Part shown: positions 1 to 10,809 of the stretch, piece after piece
How the letters are laid out: each line of letters begins with the position of its first letter
Position numbering within the stretch: position 1 is the stretch's first letter
Source: Winogradskyella sp.
GTDB taxonomy: Bacteria > Bacteroidota > Bacteroidia > Flavobacteriales > Flavobacteriaceae
NCBI RefSeq assembly: GCF_003712105.1
Contig: NZ_RHLG01000005.1
Location: forward strand, 62,001 to 126,000
Length of the DNA stretch: 64,000 bases
Direction of reading: 5' to 3'
Program-made: the position numbers and the translations under genes
Notes under the pieces: model-generated
What the model was told of the DNA's origin: nothing
The model's database searches: none
What the model saw: only the letters and a program-made list of their open reading frames with translations

Positions 1-710
1 GAGTTATCTTCAATTCCATAGGTGATTCCATTAATTGGTAGCCCATTCTTTATAAAAAGCTTCCCTTTGGGCTTTATTTTACTCGTAAAATCCTTGAATG
101 ACTTCGTTAATTCTGAAGCATCGCCATAGATATCTAAATGGTCCGCATCCATAGATGTTATGCATGCAAAATCTGGCGATAATGTAAGGAACGACCTATC
201 AAATTCATCAGCTTCAACGACGGTAATTTTTGTACCGTTTTGGATTAGGTTTGAATTATAATTTTCACTTATTCCTCCTAAAAAAGCAGTCATTTCAACC
301 TCACACTCATTAAGCAAATGACCCAGAATACTAGTTGTTGTTGTTTTACCATGAGTCCCAGCTACCGCAAAACAAAAAGTGTTTTCAGTAATATCACCTA
401 GCACTTGTGATCGTTTTTTTACTTTAAAATTATGTTCTAAAAAGTAGTTGAGTTCTGAATGCGATTTTGGAATTGCAGGCGTATATACAATCAGTGTCGA
501 ATCTTTGTCCTTAAATATATTAGAAATCAAATTGACATCATCTTCAAAATGGATATCAACATTTAAATCTTGTAAAGCCTTGGTATTATCGGATGGTGTT
601 CTATCATAGCCAGCAACTTTATTTCCATTTGCAACAAAATATCTAGCAAGGGCACTCATGCCTATTCCGCCAATGCCAATGAAATATATATTTCTTTTAT
701 CGCTACTCAT
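1..710 (-). CDS. murC: UDP-N-acetylmuramate--L-alanine ligase MurC, 5' part only
   Basis: This gene adds L-alanine to UDP-MurNAc, the first amino-acid step of cytoplasmic peptidoglycan precursor synthesis. Only the first 236 residues are present because the gene runs off the left edge. The translation begins [17 protein letters not shown], the Rossmann-like UDP-binding glycine motif of MurC. The Mur-ligase ATP loop [10 protein letters not shown] and a [10 protein letters not shown] segment follow. The ATG at 708-710 overlaps the end of murG by 8 bases, as expected for the last-transcribed gene of this run. The missing C-terminal domain is an edge effect, not a truncation. Confidence 0.95.
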   Translation of the reverse strand, partial: MSSDKRNIYFIGIGGIGMSALARYFVANGNKVAGYDRTPSDNTKALQDLNVDIHFEDDVNLISNIFKDKDSTLIVYTPAIPKSHSELNYFLEHNFKVKKRSQVLGDITENTFCFAVAGTHGKTTTTSILGHLLNECEVEMTAFLGGISENYNSNLIQNGTKITVVEADEFDRSFLTLSPDFACITSMDADHLDIYGDASELTKSFKDFTSKIKPKGKLFIKNGLPINGITYGIEDN

Positions 711-1815
711 TATTTTCTAAAAGTTTTTCAACTTCATCTACTATATCTTTAGTTGCATTTACCAATGCCAGTTTTTTTATATTCACTCCTAAAGCTGCTC
801 TTTTCTCATCTGATTTAATAAGTTCAGAACATTGGTTTTCGAAATTAGAATCCAGCTGTGATTCTTCAATTAAAACCGCTGCATCTTTATCTGAAATTGC
901 TTTTGCATTTTTTGTTTGATGGTTTTCTGCAACATTTGGAGATGGAATAAAAATCACAGGCTTTCCTATAACACATAACTCTGAGACCGAACTTGCTCCT
1001 GCTCGAGATATAATGATATCCGCAGCTGCATAGGCCAAATCCATTTCATTTAAAAATGAATGTACTTGAATATGACTCTCTGCATCATGAACTTTGTATT
1101 GCTCATAATACAACTTACCACATTGCCAAATGACTTGTAAATTATGTTCTTTTAAATAATCAAGTTTGCTTTCTATAAGTTGATTAATTCGTCTTGCCCC
1201 TAAACTACCTCCTAAAACTAACAACGTAAGCTTATTACTATCAAGGTTAAACTTCGTTAATGCTGCATTTCGCTTATTTGAAATATCTATCACATCTTTT
1301 CTGATAGGGTTACCCGTGAGCTTTAGCTTTTCTTTCGGAAAGAAACGTTCAAGACCTTCGTAAGCGACACAAATACTATCAGCTTTTTTGCTCAACAATT
1401 TATTGGTGATTCCTGGATAAGAATTTTGCTCTTGAATTAAAGTAGGTATATTTTTAGAATTTGCAACCTGTAATAGTGGGCCACTTGCAAATCCGCCAGT
1501 ACCAATAGCTACATTTGGTTGAAATTTTTTTATAATTCGTCTTGATTTGAACAAACTTGAAATTAGTTTAAATGGAAACATTAAATTTTTAAAAGTCAGC
1601 TTGCGTTGAATACCTGAAATCCAAAGTCCTTCAATCTTATAACCGGCTTGAGGCACTTTTTCCATTTCCATGCGGTCTTTTGCTCCTACGAATAAAACAT
1701 TAGACTTTGGAAATCTTAATTTTAATTCATTAGCTATTGCAATAGCAGGATAAATATGCCCACCTGTGCCACCACCTGAAAGAATAAAATTATATGTCGC
1801 TGATTCTTTTTTCAA
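703..1815 (-). CDS. murG: UDP-GlcNAc:lipid I N-acetylglucosaminyltransferase MurG
   Basis: MurG transfers GlcNAc to lipid I to make lipid II at the inner face of the cytoplasmic membrane. The protein has 370 residues, normal for the family. The N-terminal [13 protein letters not shown] loop is diagnostic, and the GT28 C-terminal half carries LGGSLGA and [11 protein letters not shown], which bind the UDP-GlcNAc donor. It lies 8 bases downstream of ftsW and overlaps murC by 8 bases, so translation is probably coupled in the dcw operon. Confidence 0.96.
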   Translation of the reverse strand: MKKESATYNFILSGGGTGGHIYPAIAIANELKLRFPKSNVLFVGAKDRMEMEKVPQAGYKIEGLWISGIQRKLTFKNLMFPFKLISSLFKSRRIIKKFQPNVAIGTGGFASGPLLQVANSKNIPTLIQEQNSYPGITNKLLSKKADSICVAYEGLERFFPKEKLKLTGNPIRKDVIDISNKRNAALTKFNLDSNKLTLLVLGGSLGARRINQLIESKLDYLKEHNLQVIWQCGKLYYEQYKVHDAESHIQVHSFLNEMDLAYAAADIIISRAGASSVSELCVIGKPVIFIPSPNVAENHQTKNAKAISDKDAAVLIEESQLDSNFENQCSELIKSDEKRAALGVNIKKLALVNATKDIVDEVEKLLENNE

Positions 1816-1823
1816 TGCCTACA

Positions 1824-3020
1824 TCAAATTGTTTCAGATAAAATATCTAAGGGGTTTTCATCTAAACCATCTTGTTCTTTTGCTTTTATCTCTTCGCGTT
1901 TAGCACTTACGCTCAATATTATACCAATTGCCATACAGGTCATCCAAATAGATGTTCCACCACTACTTATAAGCGGTAAAGTCTGGCCTGTTACGGGGAA
2001 TAATTCTACGGCCACTGCCATATTTATTAATGCCTGAAATACAATTGGCAATCCAACTCCAAGAACCAATAGCTTCCCAAAAATTGTATCAGATTTTTGT
2101 GAGACGATTACAATTCTGAATAATAACCATGAGTATAATGCTAATAAAAATAGCCCACCAAATAGACCGTACTCTTCGATGATTATTGCAAATATGAAAT
2201 CTGATGACGATTGCGGTAATAAATTCTTTTGAACGCTTTTTCCAGGACCAACTGGCTTTTGACCCAATGCAATAGCGATCTTAGCATTCTCTATCTGGTA
2301 ATCTTCTTCGGTTTCTTCTCCACTTGTAAAACTCTCAATCCTGCTCATCCAGGTATCTATTCGATTCGGCATAACATCAGGAAATGATTTTGCTACCAGA
2401 ATGAAAAACACAAACGCCATGATTCCGGCTCCGATTATCAAAAGCAAATATCTGATGGGATAACCACCAATGAATGTCAATAACAACACCATTAAAAATA
2501 TTATAGCTGTTGTTGAAAAATTAGCAGGTAGAATAAGAGCAAGAATTATAAATACAGGCATCCATAATGGTAAAATGGTTTCTTTAAACGACACCTTGCG
2601 ATCCTTAATTTTAGATAGATAACGTGCTACATACACCATCAGCACAACTGATGCCAAGGTAGATGTCTGAAAGGACATATTTACGATTGGTATTTTTATC
2701 CAACGACTTGCATTTGCACCTTCTACAGTTGTGCCTTGCAAAACTGTTACTGCTAATAGAACAATAACTACAGGTATCATTACCATCGATAAACCTCGGA
2801 AATATCTATATGGAATTTTATGCACACCGTACATGATTGCAAAACCTAAAAAGAGGTGCATAAAGTGTTTTACAAAATATGCAAAGGTATTGCCTGAACC
2901 ACCAGTATATGCCAAATTACTAGCAGCAGAATATACAGGCAAAAATGAGAAAATAGCCAACAACATTGCTATTGCCCATATTAACCTGTCGCCTTTGATA
3001 TTTTTAAAAACTGTTTGCAA
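1824..3020 (-). CDS. ftsW: SEDS-family peptidoglycan polymerase FtsW
   Basis: FtsW is the septal glycosyltransferase that polymerises lipid II together with its class B PBP, here the FtsI-like gene at 7065-9080. The 398-residue protein is a polytopic membrane protein of about ten helices. It keeps the SEDS-type segments around FAIIIEEYGLFGG and PVTGQTLPLISSGGTS near the C-terminus. The dcw position between murD and murG supports FtsW rather than RodA. It is 6 bases downstream of murD. Confidence 0.95.
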   Translation of the reverse strand: MQTVFKNIKGDRLIWAIAMLLAIFSFLPVYSAASNLAYTGGSGNTFAYFVKHFMHLFLGFAIMYGVHKIPYRYFRGLSMVMIPVVIVLLAVTVLQGTTVEGANASRWIKIPIVNMSFQTSTLASVVLMVYVARYLSKIKDRKVSFKETILPLWMPVFIILALILPANFSTTAIIFLMVLLLTFIGGYPIRYLLLIIGAGIMAFVFFILVAKSFPDVMPNRIDTWMSRIESFTSGEETEEDYQIENAKIAIALGQKPVGPGKSVQKNLLPQSSSDFIFAIIIEEYGLFGGLFLLALYSWLLFRIVIVSQKSDTIFGKLLVLGVGLPIVFQALINMAVAVELFPVTGQTLPLISSGGTSIWMTCMAIGIILSVSAKREEIKAKEQDGLDENPLDILSETI

Positions 3021-3026
3021 TGATTC

Positions 3027-4358
3027 TTATAATTTTCTAACTGCTTCTTTAAACTGACGACCTCTATCTTCGTAATTTTCAAATAAATCAAAGCTTGCAC
3101 AAGCTGGCGATAACAACACATTATCACCTGCACTTGCTACCTTGTATGCAATCTTTACGGCTTCGCTCATAAATTGAGTTTCGATAATAATGTCTACCAT
3201 ATTACCAAAAGTTTGCATCAATTTTACATTATCAACTCCGAGGCAAATAATAGCTTTCACCTTTTCATTTACAAAAGGGAAAAGTTCTTTGTAGTCATTA
3301 CCTTTATCTTCTCCACCAACAATCCAAATGGTTGGTGCTTCCATACTTTCTAGTGCAAAATATGTAGCATTGACATTTGTTGCTTTAGAGTCATTAATGT
3401 ATTGTACTTTATTAATACGTAGTACATTTTCCAAACGATGTTCAACGCCTTGAAAATTTTCTAAACTTTCTCTAATAGTTTGCTTCCTTATTTTAAGTAA
3501 ATGTGCGGCTGTTGATGCAGCCATTGCATTTTTAACGTTGTGCTTTCCGGCTAATGCTAATTTCTTTATTGGCATAGTTATTTGATTGTTATCTATTGTT
3601 ATTATTATGTTGTTATCTTCTATATATGCTCCATTTTCAACTTCTTTTGTTAATGAAAATGGGAGTTTTTGAGATGGAATGGAGTGTGATTTCATCCAGC
3701 TTTCTATGACTGGATCGTCCGCGTCATAAATGAAATAATCATCACTAGTATGATTGTCTACGATTCTGAATTTTGAAGCGATATAATTTTCAAAATTGTA
3801 ATCGTATCTATCTAAATGGTCTGGTGTAATATTGGTTAGTATGGCGATTTTTGGTTTAAAATCTTTAATATCATCCAATTGAAAACTGCTAACCTCCAAG
3901 ACATAGTTTTGATGATTTTTTTCTAAAATTTGCTTTGCGAAACTATCTCCAATATTACCTGCTAAACCCACATCTAAATCTTGTTTTAGTAGGTGATGAG
4001 TTAGAGTTGCCGTAGTTGTTTTCCCATTACTACCAGTTATAGCAACTAAAGTTGCATCTGTATAATTCGAAGCAAATTCTATTTCTGAAACCACCTTAAT
4101 CTGTTTCTCTCGTATTTTTTTTACTAAAGCAACTTTATCAGGTATTCCAGGGCTTTTCATTACAACGTCAGCATTAAGAATTTTAGATTTTGTATGCTTG
4201 TTATCTTCCCATTCAATCTCATTATGTATAAGAACGTCCTTGTATTTCTTTTTGATTTCGCCTTTATCAGAGACAAAAACCTCAAAGCCTTTTGCTTTGG
4301 CTAATAATGCTGTACCAACTCCACTTTCTCCGCCTCCTAATACAACTAACCGTTTCAT
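3027..4358 (-). CDS. murD: UDP-N-acetylmuramoyl-L-alanine--D-glutamate ligase MurD
   Basis: MurD adds D-glutamate to UDP-MurNAc-L-Ala in the cytoplasm. The 443-residue protein opens with an N-terminal Rossmann motif (VVLGGGESGVG). It carries the Mur-ligase ATP loop TGSNGKTTT near residue 110, the central NITPDHLDRY segment, and the C-terminal NDSKATN and LSPACASFD motifs typical of MurD. It abuts mraY with no spacer, so coupled translation is likely. Confidence 0.96.
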   Translation of the reverse strand: MKRLVVLGGGESGVGTALLAKAKGFEVFVSDKGEIKKKYKDVLIHNEIEWEDNKHTKSKILNADVVMKSPGIPDKVALVKKIREKQIKVVSEIEFASNYTDATLVAITGSNGKTTTATLTHHLLKQDLDVGLAGNIGDSFAKQILEKNHQNYVLEVSSFQLDDIKDFKPKIAILTNITPDHLDRYDYNFENYIASKFRIVDNHTSDDYFIYDADDPVIESWMKSHSIPSQKLPFSLTKEVENGAYIEDNNIIITIDNNQITMPIKKLALAGKHNVKNAMAASTAAHLLKIRKQTIRESLENFQGVEHRLENVLRINKVQYINDSKATNVNATYFALESMEAPTIWIVGGEDKGNDYKELFPFVNEKVKAIICLGVDNVKLMQTFGNMVDIIIETQFMSEAVKIAYKVASAGDNVLLSPACASFDLFENYEDRGRQFKEAVRKL

Positions 4359-5600
4359 TTATCTAATTTTCAATGTCACAATCGCCAAAATGGCTAGCAA
4401 GATTCCTATAATCCAGAATCGTGTTACTATTTTGCTCTCGTGATATCCTGATTTTTGATAATGATGATGCAATGGCGACATTTTAAAAATGCGTCTGCCT
4501 TCACCATATTTTTTTCTTGTGTATTTGAAATAGCTCACCTGCAATACCACAGATAAATTCTCAGCTAAGAATATTCCGCATAAAATTGGAATTAACCACT
4601 CTTTACGCACCGCTATAGCTATAACAGCGATAATACCACCAATAGTTAAGCTTCCAGTATCACCCATAAATACTTGAGCCGGATAGGTATTATACCATAA
4701 GAAACCTATGAGTGCTCCGACAAAAGCTGCGATATAAATTGTGATTTCCTCTACTCGAGGTATGTACATGATATTTAAGTAATCTGAGAAAATAATATTA
4801 CCAGATACCCAAGCAAAGATCCCAAGCGTAAGTACGATTATAGCTGATGTACCAGCTGCTAGACCATCGATACCATCAGTAAGATTTGCTCCATTTGATA
4901 CTGCTGTGATTATAAATATTGCTGCTAATACAAAAATTATCCAAGCATATTTCTTAAGACCTGGACTTATCCAAGTGATTAAATCTGCGTAATCAAACTC
5001 ATTATTTTTTACAAAAGGAATTGTAGTCTTAGTGGATTTTTCTTCTACATCAAATAATTTTGAAGGCTCTAAATTTGGATTTTCTGCTAGGAGCTCTTTT
5101 TGAACTTCCATAGGCAACTTTTCTTTCATTGTAACATCTTTATGAAAGTAAAGCGTCGTTGCTACAATAATACCTAGACCTACTTGACCGAGAACTTTAA
5201 ATCTTCCTTTTAAACCTTGCTTATCATTTTTGAATTTTTTGATGTAATCATCAATAAAACCAATGGTTCCCATCCATAGTGTAGTTACAATCAATAAGAT
5301 GATATACACATTAGCTATTTTAGCTAAAAGCAAAACAGGAATTAGTGTAGCTAGTATAATTATAATACCACCCATAGTTGGTGTACCTGCTTTTTCTGCT
5401 TGACCTTCAAGGCCTAAATCTCTTATAGTCTCACCAACTTGTTTACTTTGCAAAAAACGAATGATTCGTTTACCATAAACAATAGAAATTAGTAATGATA
5501 AAATCATTGCAACTGCAGCTCTAAAAGTCAAATACCCAAAAAGAGTCGCTCCTGGGAACTGGTATTGCTTTTCTAAATAATCGAATAGGTAGTATAACAT
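4359..5600 (-). CDS. mraY: Phospho-N-acetylmuramoyl-pentapeptide transferase MraY
   Basis: MraY moves phospho-MurNAc-pentapeptide from UDP onto undecaprenyl phosphate, making lipid I in the inner membrane. The 413-residue polytopic protein shows [11 protein letters not shown], the [10 protein letters not shown] aspartate motif, [20 protein letters not shown] and the histidine-rich MSPLHHHYQ loop, all MraY signatures. A loop of about 60 residues between helices (roughly 160-215) makes it longer than the E. coli enzyme. From memory, such extended loops are common in Bacteroidota. Confidence 0.96.
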   Translation of the reverse strand: MLYYLFDYLEKQYQFPGATLFGYLTFRAAVAMILSLLISIVYGKRIIRFLQSKQVGETIRDLGLEGQAEKAGTPTMGGIIIILATLIPVLLLAKIANVYIILLIVTTLWMGTIGFIDDYIKKFKNDKQGLKGRFKVLGQVGLGIIVATTLYFHKDVTMKEKLPMEVQKELLAENPNLEPSKLFDVEEKSTKTTIPFVKNNEFDYADLITWISPGLKKYAWIIFVLAAIFIITAVSNGANLTDGIDGLAAGTSAIIVLTLGIFAWVSGNIIFSDYLNIMYIPRVEEITIYIAAFVGALIGFLWYNTYPAQVFMGDTGSLTIGGIIAVIAIAVRKEWLIPILCGIFLAENLSVVLQVSYFKYTRKKYGEGRRIFKMSPLHHHYQKSGYHESKIVTRFWIIGILLAILAIVTLKIR

Positions 5601-5604
5601 AGTT

Positions 5605-7068
5605 CTACTTTTGCAATTGATTTAATAATTCGGCTACTATTTTATAATCATCAAAATCTGTTCGTTTACCATTAATTTCTTGATATGTTTCGTGACCTTT
5701 ACCTGCTATTAGAATAATATCATTAGGCTGTGCTAGTTGGCACGCCGTTTTAATAGCTTGTTCTCTATCAATAATGGAAATGACTTTTTTGAAATTTTGC
5801 GGCTCTACACCTGCTTCTATGGCGTCGATAATAGATTTTGGGTCTTCACTGCGTGGATTATCGCTTGTGAAAATAACTTTTGTACTGAGCGCCGAAGCAA
5901 TATGTCCCATTTTAGGGCGTTTAGTAGCATCTCGATCGCCACCACATCCTACTACTGTAATTAATTCTTCATTTTTAGTACGTATAGAGTTGATGGTTTC
6001 TAGTACATTTTTTAATGCATCAGGTGTATGTGCATAATCTACTATTGCAGTAATTTTTTCGTCTGAAACAAAATATTCAAACCGACCACTTACACTTTCT
6101 AATTCACTGATGTGCCTGAGACTTTCTTCATTATCAAGACCTAACAATTCTGACACAGCATAAATAGCCAAAAGATTATAGGCGTTAAAATTTCCGATAA
6201 GTTTTGTCCAAACTTCATTATCGTTAAGCTTTAGTAAAAGACCACCAAACTGATTTTCTAGAATTTGAGCTTTATAATCTGCATATGTTTTTAAAGCATA
6301 GGTGTATTTCTTTGCTACAGTATTTTGCAACATTATTAACCCATTTTTATCATCTGTATTTACTAGGGCAAACGCTTTTTTTGATAAGCCATCAAAAAAG
6401 GATTTCTTTACATCACGGTATTCGGCAAATGTGTTATGATAATCTAAATGGTCATGTGATAAATTGGTGAAAACGCCGCCGATAAATTGCAAGCCTTCTG
6501 TTCTACTTTGATGAATCCCATGCGAACTTACTTCCATAAAGCAAAACTCAACACCTTCATCATTCATTAGTTTTAAGTAATAGTTTATGGTAAGAGAATC
6601 TGGAGTAGTATGTGTGGCTTTATGCTCTGTATTATCAACCATAATTTTTACAGTAGACAACAAACCAACCTTGTAACCTGCTTTTTTGAATAATTGATAC
6701 AACAGAGAACTAACAGTGGTTTTACCATTAGTTCCTGTTGTACCTACCAACTTTAAATTTTCTGAAGGGTTATCGTAGTAATTAGCCGCCATAAAAGCCA
6801 ATGCCTGATTAGAATTTTCCACCTCAACATAGGTGACATTATCTATCAATTCATCAGGTAAATTTTGACATATAATAGCTTTAGCTCCACTACTAATAGC
6901 TTTACTTATGTAGTCATGACCGTCGGACACCTGACCAACTATAGCCACAAAAACATCGTTCGAACTCACTTTCCTAGAGTCAAAAACAATGTTTTCAATA
7001 TCAATGCTTGTGCTTCCAACCACAGCATTGATATTAACTTTATATAGTATGTCTTTTAAGGGCTTCAA
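5605..7068 (-). CDS. murE: UDP-MurNAc-L-Ala-D-Glu--meso-diaminopimelate ligase MurE
   Basis: MurE adds the third stem-peptide residue in the cytoplasm. The 487-residue protein has the ATP loop [14 protein letters not shown] and the Mur central-domain segment [12 protein letters not shown]. In the C-terminal domain it has a DNPR motif (within [10 protein letters not shown]), which marks enzymes that add meso-diaminopimelate rather than lysine. The start codon overlaps the ftsI stop by 4 bases (ATGA type), indicating coupled translation. Confidence 0.96.
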   Translation of the reverse strand: MKPLKDILYKVNINAVVGSTSIDIENIVFDSRKVSSNDVFVAIVGQVSDGHDYISKAISSGAKAIICQNLPDELIDNVTYVEVENSNQALAFMAANYYDNPSENLKLVGTTGTNGKTTVSSLLYQLFKKAGYKVGLLSTVKIMVDNTEHKATHTTPDSLTINYYLKLMNDEGVEFCFMEVSSHGIHQSRTEGLQFIGGVFTNLSHDHLDYHNTFAEYRDVKKSFFDGLSKKAFALVNTDDKNGLIMLQNTVAKKYTYALKTYADYKAQILENQFGGLLLKLNDNEVWTKLIGNFNAYNLLAIYAVSELLGLDNEESLRHISELESVSGRFEYFVSDEKITAIVDYAHTPDALKNVLETINSIRTKNEELITVVGCGGDRDATKRPKMGHIASALSTKVIFTSDNPRSEDPKSIIDAIEAGVEPQNFKKVISIIDREQAIKTACQLAQPNDIILIAGKGHETYQEINGKRTDFDDYKIVAELLNQLQK

Positions 7069-9080
7069 GAGGCTTCTAGTACTACGGTTTGATTTGGTTT
7101 TAGCTTTATATTTTTTGAAACGGACTGAGATGTTATCACTCCATTACCATTCAGTTTTATATTGACATCTACCTCCATATTCTCTAAGAATGCCACTGCA
7201 TCCATAGCAGGCATACCTATTAAATTTGGCATAATGGTTTTGTACTTATTTGAAATAGAATTGAATTTCTCAAAGTCATTTGCGATCAATTCATTGTTGT
7301 AATCACCTGTTTGTATTTGATCGATAAGTGGCGTATCGGTATAAATCTTTTGAGCAATACGTTTAAATACTGGACCAGAAACATCAGCACCATAAAAACC
7401 AACTTTTGTACTTGGTTTATGAATCACTACTATACAAGAGTATTTAGGATTTTCTGCAGGAAAATAACCAGCAAAAGAAGAGACATATTTAGGATCTTCT
7501 TTCCAAGCTTCAATATCGGCATAATCGGTCCTTGCTGTACCTGTTTTACCTGCCATTGAAAAGGTTTCGGAATATAGTTTTTTACCAGTACCACGACTAA
7601 CAACATTCTTAAGAATATCCTTTATTTGAGAAAGGGTTTCATCTTTGCATAGCTTATTGACTAGCACTTCTTTTTCGAAAACTTCTATATCTCTATCAAA
7701 CTCTTTTACAGCTTTTAAAAATCTTGGCTTAATCAGTTGTCCATTATTAGCTATAGCATTATAAAAAGCCAAAGTTTGCAAAGGCGTTAACTGCATGTTG
7801 TAACCATAAGCCATTGACGGTAATGCATTCTTACTCCAAATCTTATCACCCGGTTTTGGAATAACAGGTTTACCCTCACCAATAATTGAAACACCTAGAG
7901 TTTGGTCTAAATGCCAATCGCGTAGCTGCTTCAAAAACTTTTCAGGATTACTCGAATAATTTTCATCGATTATAGTAGCCAAACCAATATTTGATGAGAC
8001 TTCTAGGGCTTTAGCTGCTGATATTTTTCCGTAACCACCGTGATGCGAATCACTTATCGTACGGCCATAAAAATATTTACGCCCATTCTTTGTGTCGACA
8101 ATCGTAGAGGTGTCAATAACCTTATCTTCTAAAGCCGCCATCATAGCCATTACCTTAAACGTAGAACCCGGTTCATGACTCTCGCCCACAGCATAGTTTA
8201 AGCGCTCGTAGTATTTACCTATCTTATTCCGGCCTAAGTTTGAAATAGCTTTAATCTCACCAGATTTTACATCCATCACTACCACACAACCGTGGTCGGC
8301 CTCGTATTTTTCTAATTGTCCTAAAAGCGAATGATGCGCTATATCTTGAATATTAACATCAATTGTTGTATAAATATCATAGCCGTCTTTTGGCTCAACT
8401 TCGTTAACATCTCTTATGGGTTTCCACTCGCCTTTACCAATTTTTTGTTTGAGTCGACTTCCTGTTTCTCCTCTTAAATAATCTTTACCAAAAGCACCAT
8501 CTATACCAACACGAGTTGCATAGCCATTTTCATCGATGCGTTCGTAACCAATAGATCGTTCGGCAATGCCACCCATTGGATGCTCACGTTTTGTTTTTTG
8601 GTCGTACACAAATCCTCCGCGGATTGCTCCTAGTTTTAAAAGCGGAAAATTTCTAAAGCGCATATAGTCCGTATAGGACAAATTTCTTGCTAATAAGAGG
8701 TATTGGTCTTTGGTTTGACGTGCCTTATTTATTTTTTGCTCAAAGCTTCCAGAAGATTTACCGGTAAATGCTGCTAAAGAATCGCAAAGTGGTTTAATAT
8801 ATTTTTTGAAGTTTTTATCTGAAGATGTTACAGCATCGATAGCCACATCGTATTTAGGAATAGAGGTTGCCAGTAAACTCCCATCAGCTGAATATACATT
8901 ACCTCTATTTGCCGGTATCTCGAAACGTTTAATAGTACGTTTCTGGGCCATTGCCCTATATTTATCACCTTGAATAAATTGTATAGAACACAACTTAAAA
9001 ACCACGGCAAGAGCAAAGACAAACATACAGCCTGCTACGAAGTACAATCTGTTTAATATGTTAGTTTCTGTTGTTGCCAA
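7065..9080 (-). CDS. ftsI: Class B penicillin-binding protein FtsI with one PASTA domain
   Basis: This is the septal transpeptidase that crosslinks peptidoglycan in the periplasm, anchored by one N-terminal membrane segment (about residues 13-34). The PBP dimerisation domain follows (ANRGNVYSADG near 57). The transpeptidase motifs are STFK (serine about 306), SSN (about 362-364) and KTGTA (about 512). The last 58 or so residues form a PASTA repeat beginning near MPNLIGMPAMDAV. At 671 residues it is longer than E. coli FtsI because of this PASTA unit, a form usual in Bacteroidota dcw clusters. It is 3 bases downstream of the FtsL-like gene. Confidence 0.94.
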   Translation of the reverse strand: MATTETNILNRLYFVAGCMFVFALAVVFKLCSIQFIQGDKYRAMAQKRTIKRFEIPANRGNVYSADGSLLATSIPKYDVAIDAVTSSDKNFKKYIKPLCDSLAAFTGKSSGSFEQKINKARQTKDQYLLLARNLSYTDYMRFRNFPLLKLGAIRGGFVYDQKTKREHPMGGIAERSIGYERIDENGYATRVGIDGAFGKDYLRGETGSRLKQKIGKGEWKPIRDVNEVEPKDGYDIYTTIDVNIQDIAHHSLLGQLEKYEADHGCVVVMDVKSGEIKAISNLGRNKIGKYYERLNYAVGESHEPGSTFKVMAMMAALEDKVIDTSTIVDTKNGRKYFYGRTISDSHHGGYGKISAAKALEVSSNIGLATIIDENYSSNPEKFLKQLRDWHLDQTLGVSIIGEGKPVIPKPGDKIWSKNALPSMAYGYNMQLTPLQTLAFYNAIANNGQLIKPRFLKAVKEFDRDIEVFEKEVLVNKLCKDETLSQIKDILKNVVSRGTGKKLYSETFSMAGKTGTARTDYADIEAWKEDPKYVSSFAGYFPAENPKYSCIVVIHKPSTKVGFYGADVSGPVFKRIAQKIYTDTPLIDQIQTGDYNNELIANDFEKFNSISNKYKTIMPNLIGMPAMDAVAFLENMEVDVNIKLNGNGVITSQSVSKNIKLKPNQTVVLEAS

Positions 9081-9083
9081 ACT

Positions 9084-9401
9084 TTAATCTCTAGCTTTAA
9101 CTTTTATTTTTTTTGGAGGAGTTGTTGAAATCTCCAATCCTTTTTCTTCTACCTTTTTCACAATTGTCGATTCCATTTTTAATCGCATAAGTTTTGATCT
9201 TCCGTCTACAAAAGCTGACCGTAACTCCTTTACCTCATTGCTTAACTCGGAAATTTCATATACTTTTTCATCAGCACTATGCGCACTCGCAATCATTATC
9301 ACGGCTAGTCCTGAAATAAAAAGAATGACCCGCCAATTTTTGAACGAATCATCACTGATTAGAAACGTACCTCTTAATATGCTGTAAATGCTCTTTTTCA
9401 A
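9084..9401 (-). CDS. FtsL-like single-pass division protein
   Basis: This is a 105-residue bitopic protein. A cytoplasmic N-terminus is followed by one membrane helix (about residues 26-40) and then a short coiled-coil-like periplasmic stretch (ISELSNEVKELRSAF) ending in a basic tail. Size, topology and position between rsmH and ftsI match the Bacteroidota FtsL-like family, which in the divisome would pair with FtsB-like partners and FtsI. Sequence similarity to E. coli FtsL is not apparent, so the call rests on synteny and topology. Its start overlaps the rsmH end by 4 bases. Confidence 0.82.
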   Translation of the reverse strand: MKKSIYSILRGTFLISDDSFKNWRVILFISGLAVIMIASAHSADEKVYEISELSNEVKELRSAFVDGRSKLMRLKMESTIVKKVEEKGLEISTTPPKKIKVKARD

Positions 9402-10294
9402 ATTTTCTCTGCTATTCTAAGCTTTGCACTTCTTGCTCTATTATTAACACTTATTTCGTCTTGTGATGGAACAATTAAACCTCCTACTTTTTTAAGCGGT
9501 ACTTCAAAATTGCCAAACATATCTCGCTCTGGTTCGCCCTCAAAAAGACCATTTCTAATGAATCGTTTTACCAATCTATCTTCAAGCGAGTGATAAGAGA
9601 TAAAGCTTAATCGGCCACCCGATTTCAATAATTCTGGTGTTTGCTCTAAGAGTTCTTTTAACACCTCTATTTCCTGATTAACTTCAATACGAATGGCTTG
9701 ATAAATCTGTGCTAATACCTTATTCTCTTTTCTATGATTTAGAAACTTTTTTAACACTGATTTTAATTGATTACTCGTCTTTATTTTTTCTTGATCTCTG
9801 GCCTCCACTATTACTCTTGCCATCGCTGGTGCCTGTCTCAACTCTCCATAATCATAAAATACACGTCTTAACTCTTGCTCTTCATAATCATTGATGACCT
9901 CATATGCAGATAGCTCACCATCTTGGTTCATTCGCATATCTAATTCTGAATCAAAACGCGTCGAAAACCCACGTTCAGCGACATCAAACTGATGAGACGA
10001 CACACCAAAATCTGCAAGAATTCCATCTACTTGTTTTACTCCATAAAACTTCAGAAATCGTTTTATATATCTAAAGTTTTCATTGATTAGAGTAAATCGC
10101 TCGTCATCAATTGTATTTGCTAAAGCATCAGCATCTTGATCAAATGCATACAGTTTCCCCTTATCATTAAGTCTGCTTAAAATCTCTTGGCTATGTCCAC
10201 CACCACCAAAAGTGACATCAACATAAACCCCATCAGGATTTATAGCTAAACCATCTACCGTTTCTTTGAGTAATACTGCATTATGATAACTCAT
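9398..10294 (-). CDS. rsmH: 16S rRNA (cytosine1402-N4)-methyltransferase RsmH
   Basis: RsmH (MraW) is a SAM-dependent enzyme that methylates N4 of C1402 in the 16S rRNA P site. MSYHNAVLLKETVDGL is the usual RsmH opening, so I place the start at the ATG at 10292-10294 rather than three codons upstream at 10303. The SAM-binding motif DVTFGGGGHSQ is present, with GILADFGVSSHQ and the C-terminal ISYHSLEDRLVKRF signature. The length is 298 residues. The start overlaps mraZ by 14 bases. Confidence 0.95.
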   Translation of the reverse strand: MSYHNAVLLKETVDGLAINPDGVYVDVTFGGGGHSQEILSRLNDKGKLYAFDQDADALANTIDDERFTLINENFRYIKRFLKFYGVKQVDGILADFGVSSHQFDVAERGFSTRFDSELDMRMNQDGELSAYEVINDYEEQELRRVFYDYGELRQAPAMARVIVEARDQEKIKTSNQLKSVLKKFLNHRKENKVLAQIYQAIRIEVNQEIEVLKELLEQTPELLKSGGRLSFISYHSLEDRLVKRFIRNGLFEGEPERDMFGNFEVPLKKVGGLIVPSQDEISVNNRARSAKLRIAEKI

Positions 10295-10751
10295 TACTTC
10301 CATCGTCTTGACCCATTACCTCTTCAGCCAAATCCGCAAAATCTAAGGCTGCATCATCAATTGCTTTTTCGTATTTATCCTTATCCCATATCTCTACTAT
10401 ATTTACCGCAGAAGCCAAAACAGTTTCTTTAGTAATACCAGAAAATGACAATAAGTTTTTAGGAATTAGTAAACGACCAGTACTATCTACTTCGACTACT
10501 TTTACACCTGCAGTAAACCGACGGATAAAAGCATCATTCTTTTTATTAAAGCGGTTAAGTTTATTCACTTTTTGCATTAATTTCTCCCATTCTGGCATTG
10601 GGTATAATTCTAAACAAGGTTGAAAAACAGCACGTTTTAGCACGAAACCATTTTGCATAACAGGAGCCAACTGCTTCTTTAAAACAGTTGGCAACATTAG
10701 CCTTCCTTTAGCATCAGCTTTTACTTCGTATGTTCCTATTAATGCGTTCAA
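10281..10751 (-). CDS. mraZ: Transcriptional regulator MraZ
   Basis: MraZ is the AbrB-fold DNA-binding protein that heads dcw operons and represses its own promoter in E. coli. The 156-residue protein has the two tandem SpoVT/AbrB-like halves. The first half has VKADAKGRLMLPTVLK and the second has VEVDSTGRLLIPKNLL, both with the conserved D-x-x-GR-L-x-x-P pattern. It is the first gene of the minus-strand operon, and its upstream region carries the repeated GTGGK boxes expected for its own operator. Confidence 0.96.
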   Translation of the reverse strand: MNALIGTYEVKADAKGRLMLPTVLKKQLAPVMQNGFVLKRAVFQPCLELYPMPEWEKLMQKVNKLNRFNKKNDAFIRRFTAGVKVVEVDSTGRLLIPKNLLSFSGITKETVLASAVNIVEIWDKDKYEKAIDDAALDFADLAEEVMGQDDGSNELS

Positions 10752-10790
10752 TCTATTGGGTCAAAAAAGGTTGTAATTCTATTACGAAAT

Positions 10791-10798
10791 CAAATATA
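10791..10798 (-). promoter_or_regulatory. Probable -7 element of the mraZ/dcw promoter
   Basis: On the minus strand this reads TATATTTG, a full match to the Bacteroidota -7 consensus TAnnTTTG, 40 bases ahead of the mraZ ATG. No clear TTG element is present at the usual upstream spacing. That position is occupied by the MraZ boxes, which would put the repressor directly over the -33 region. Confidence 0.65.
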
Positions 10799-10809
10799 TT
10801 GAAAAAATA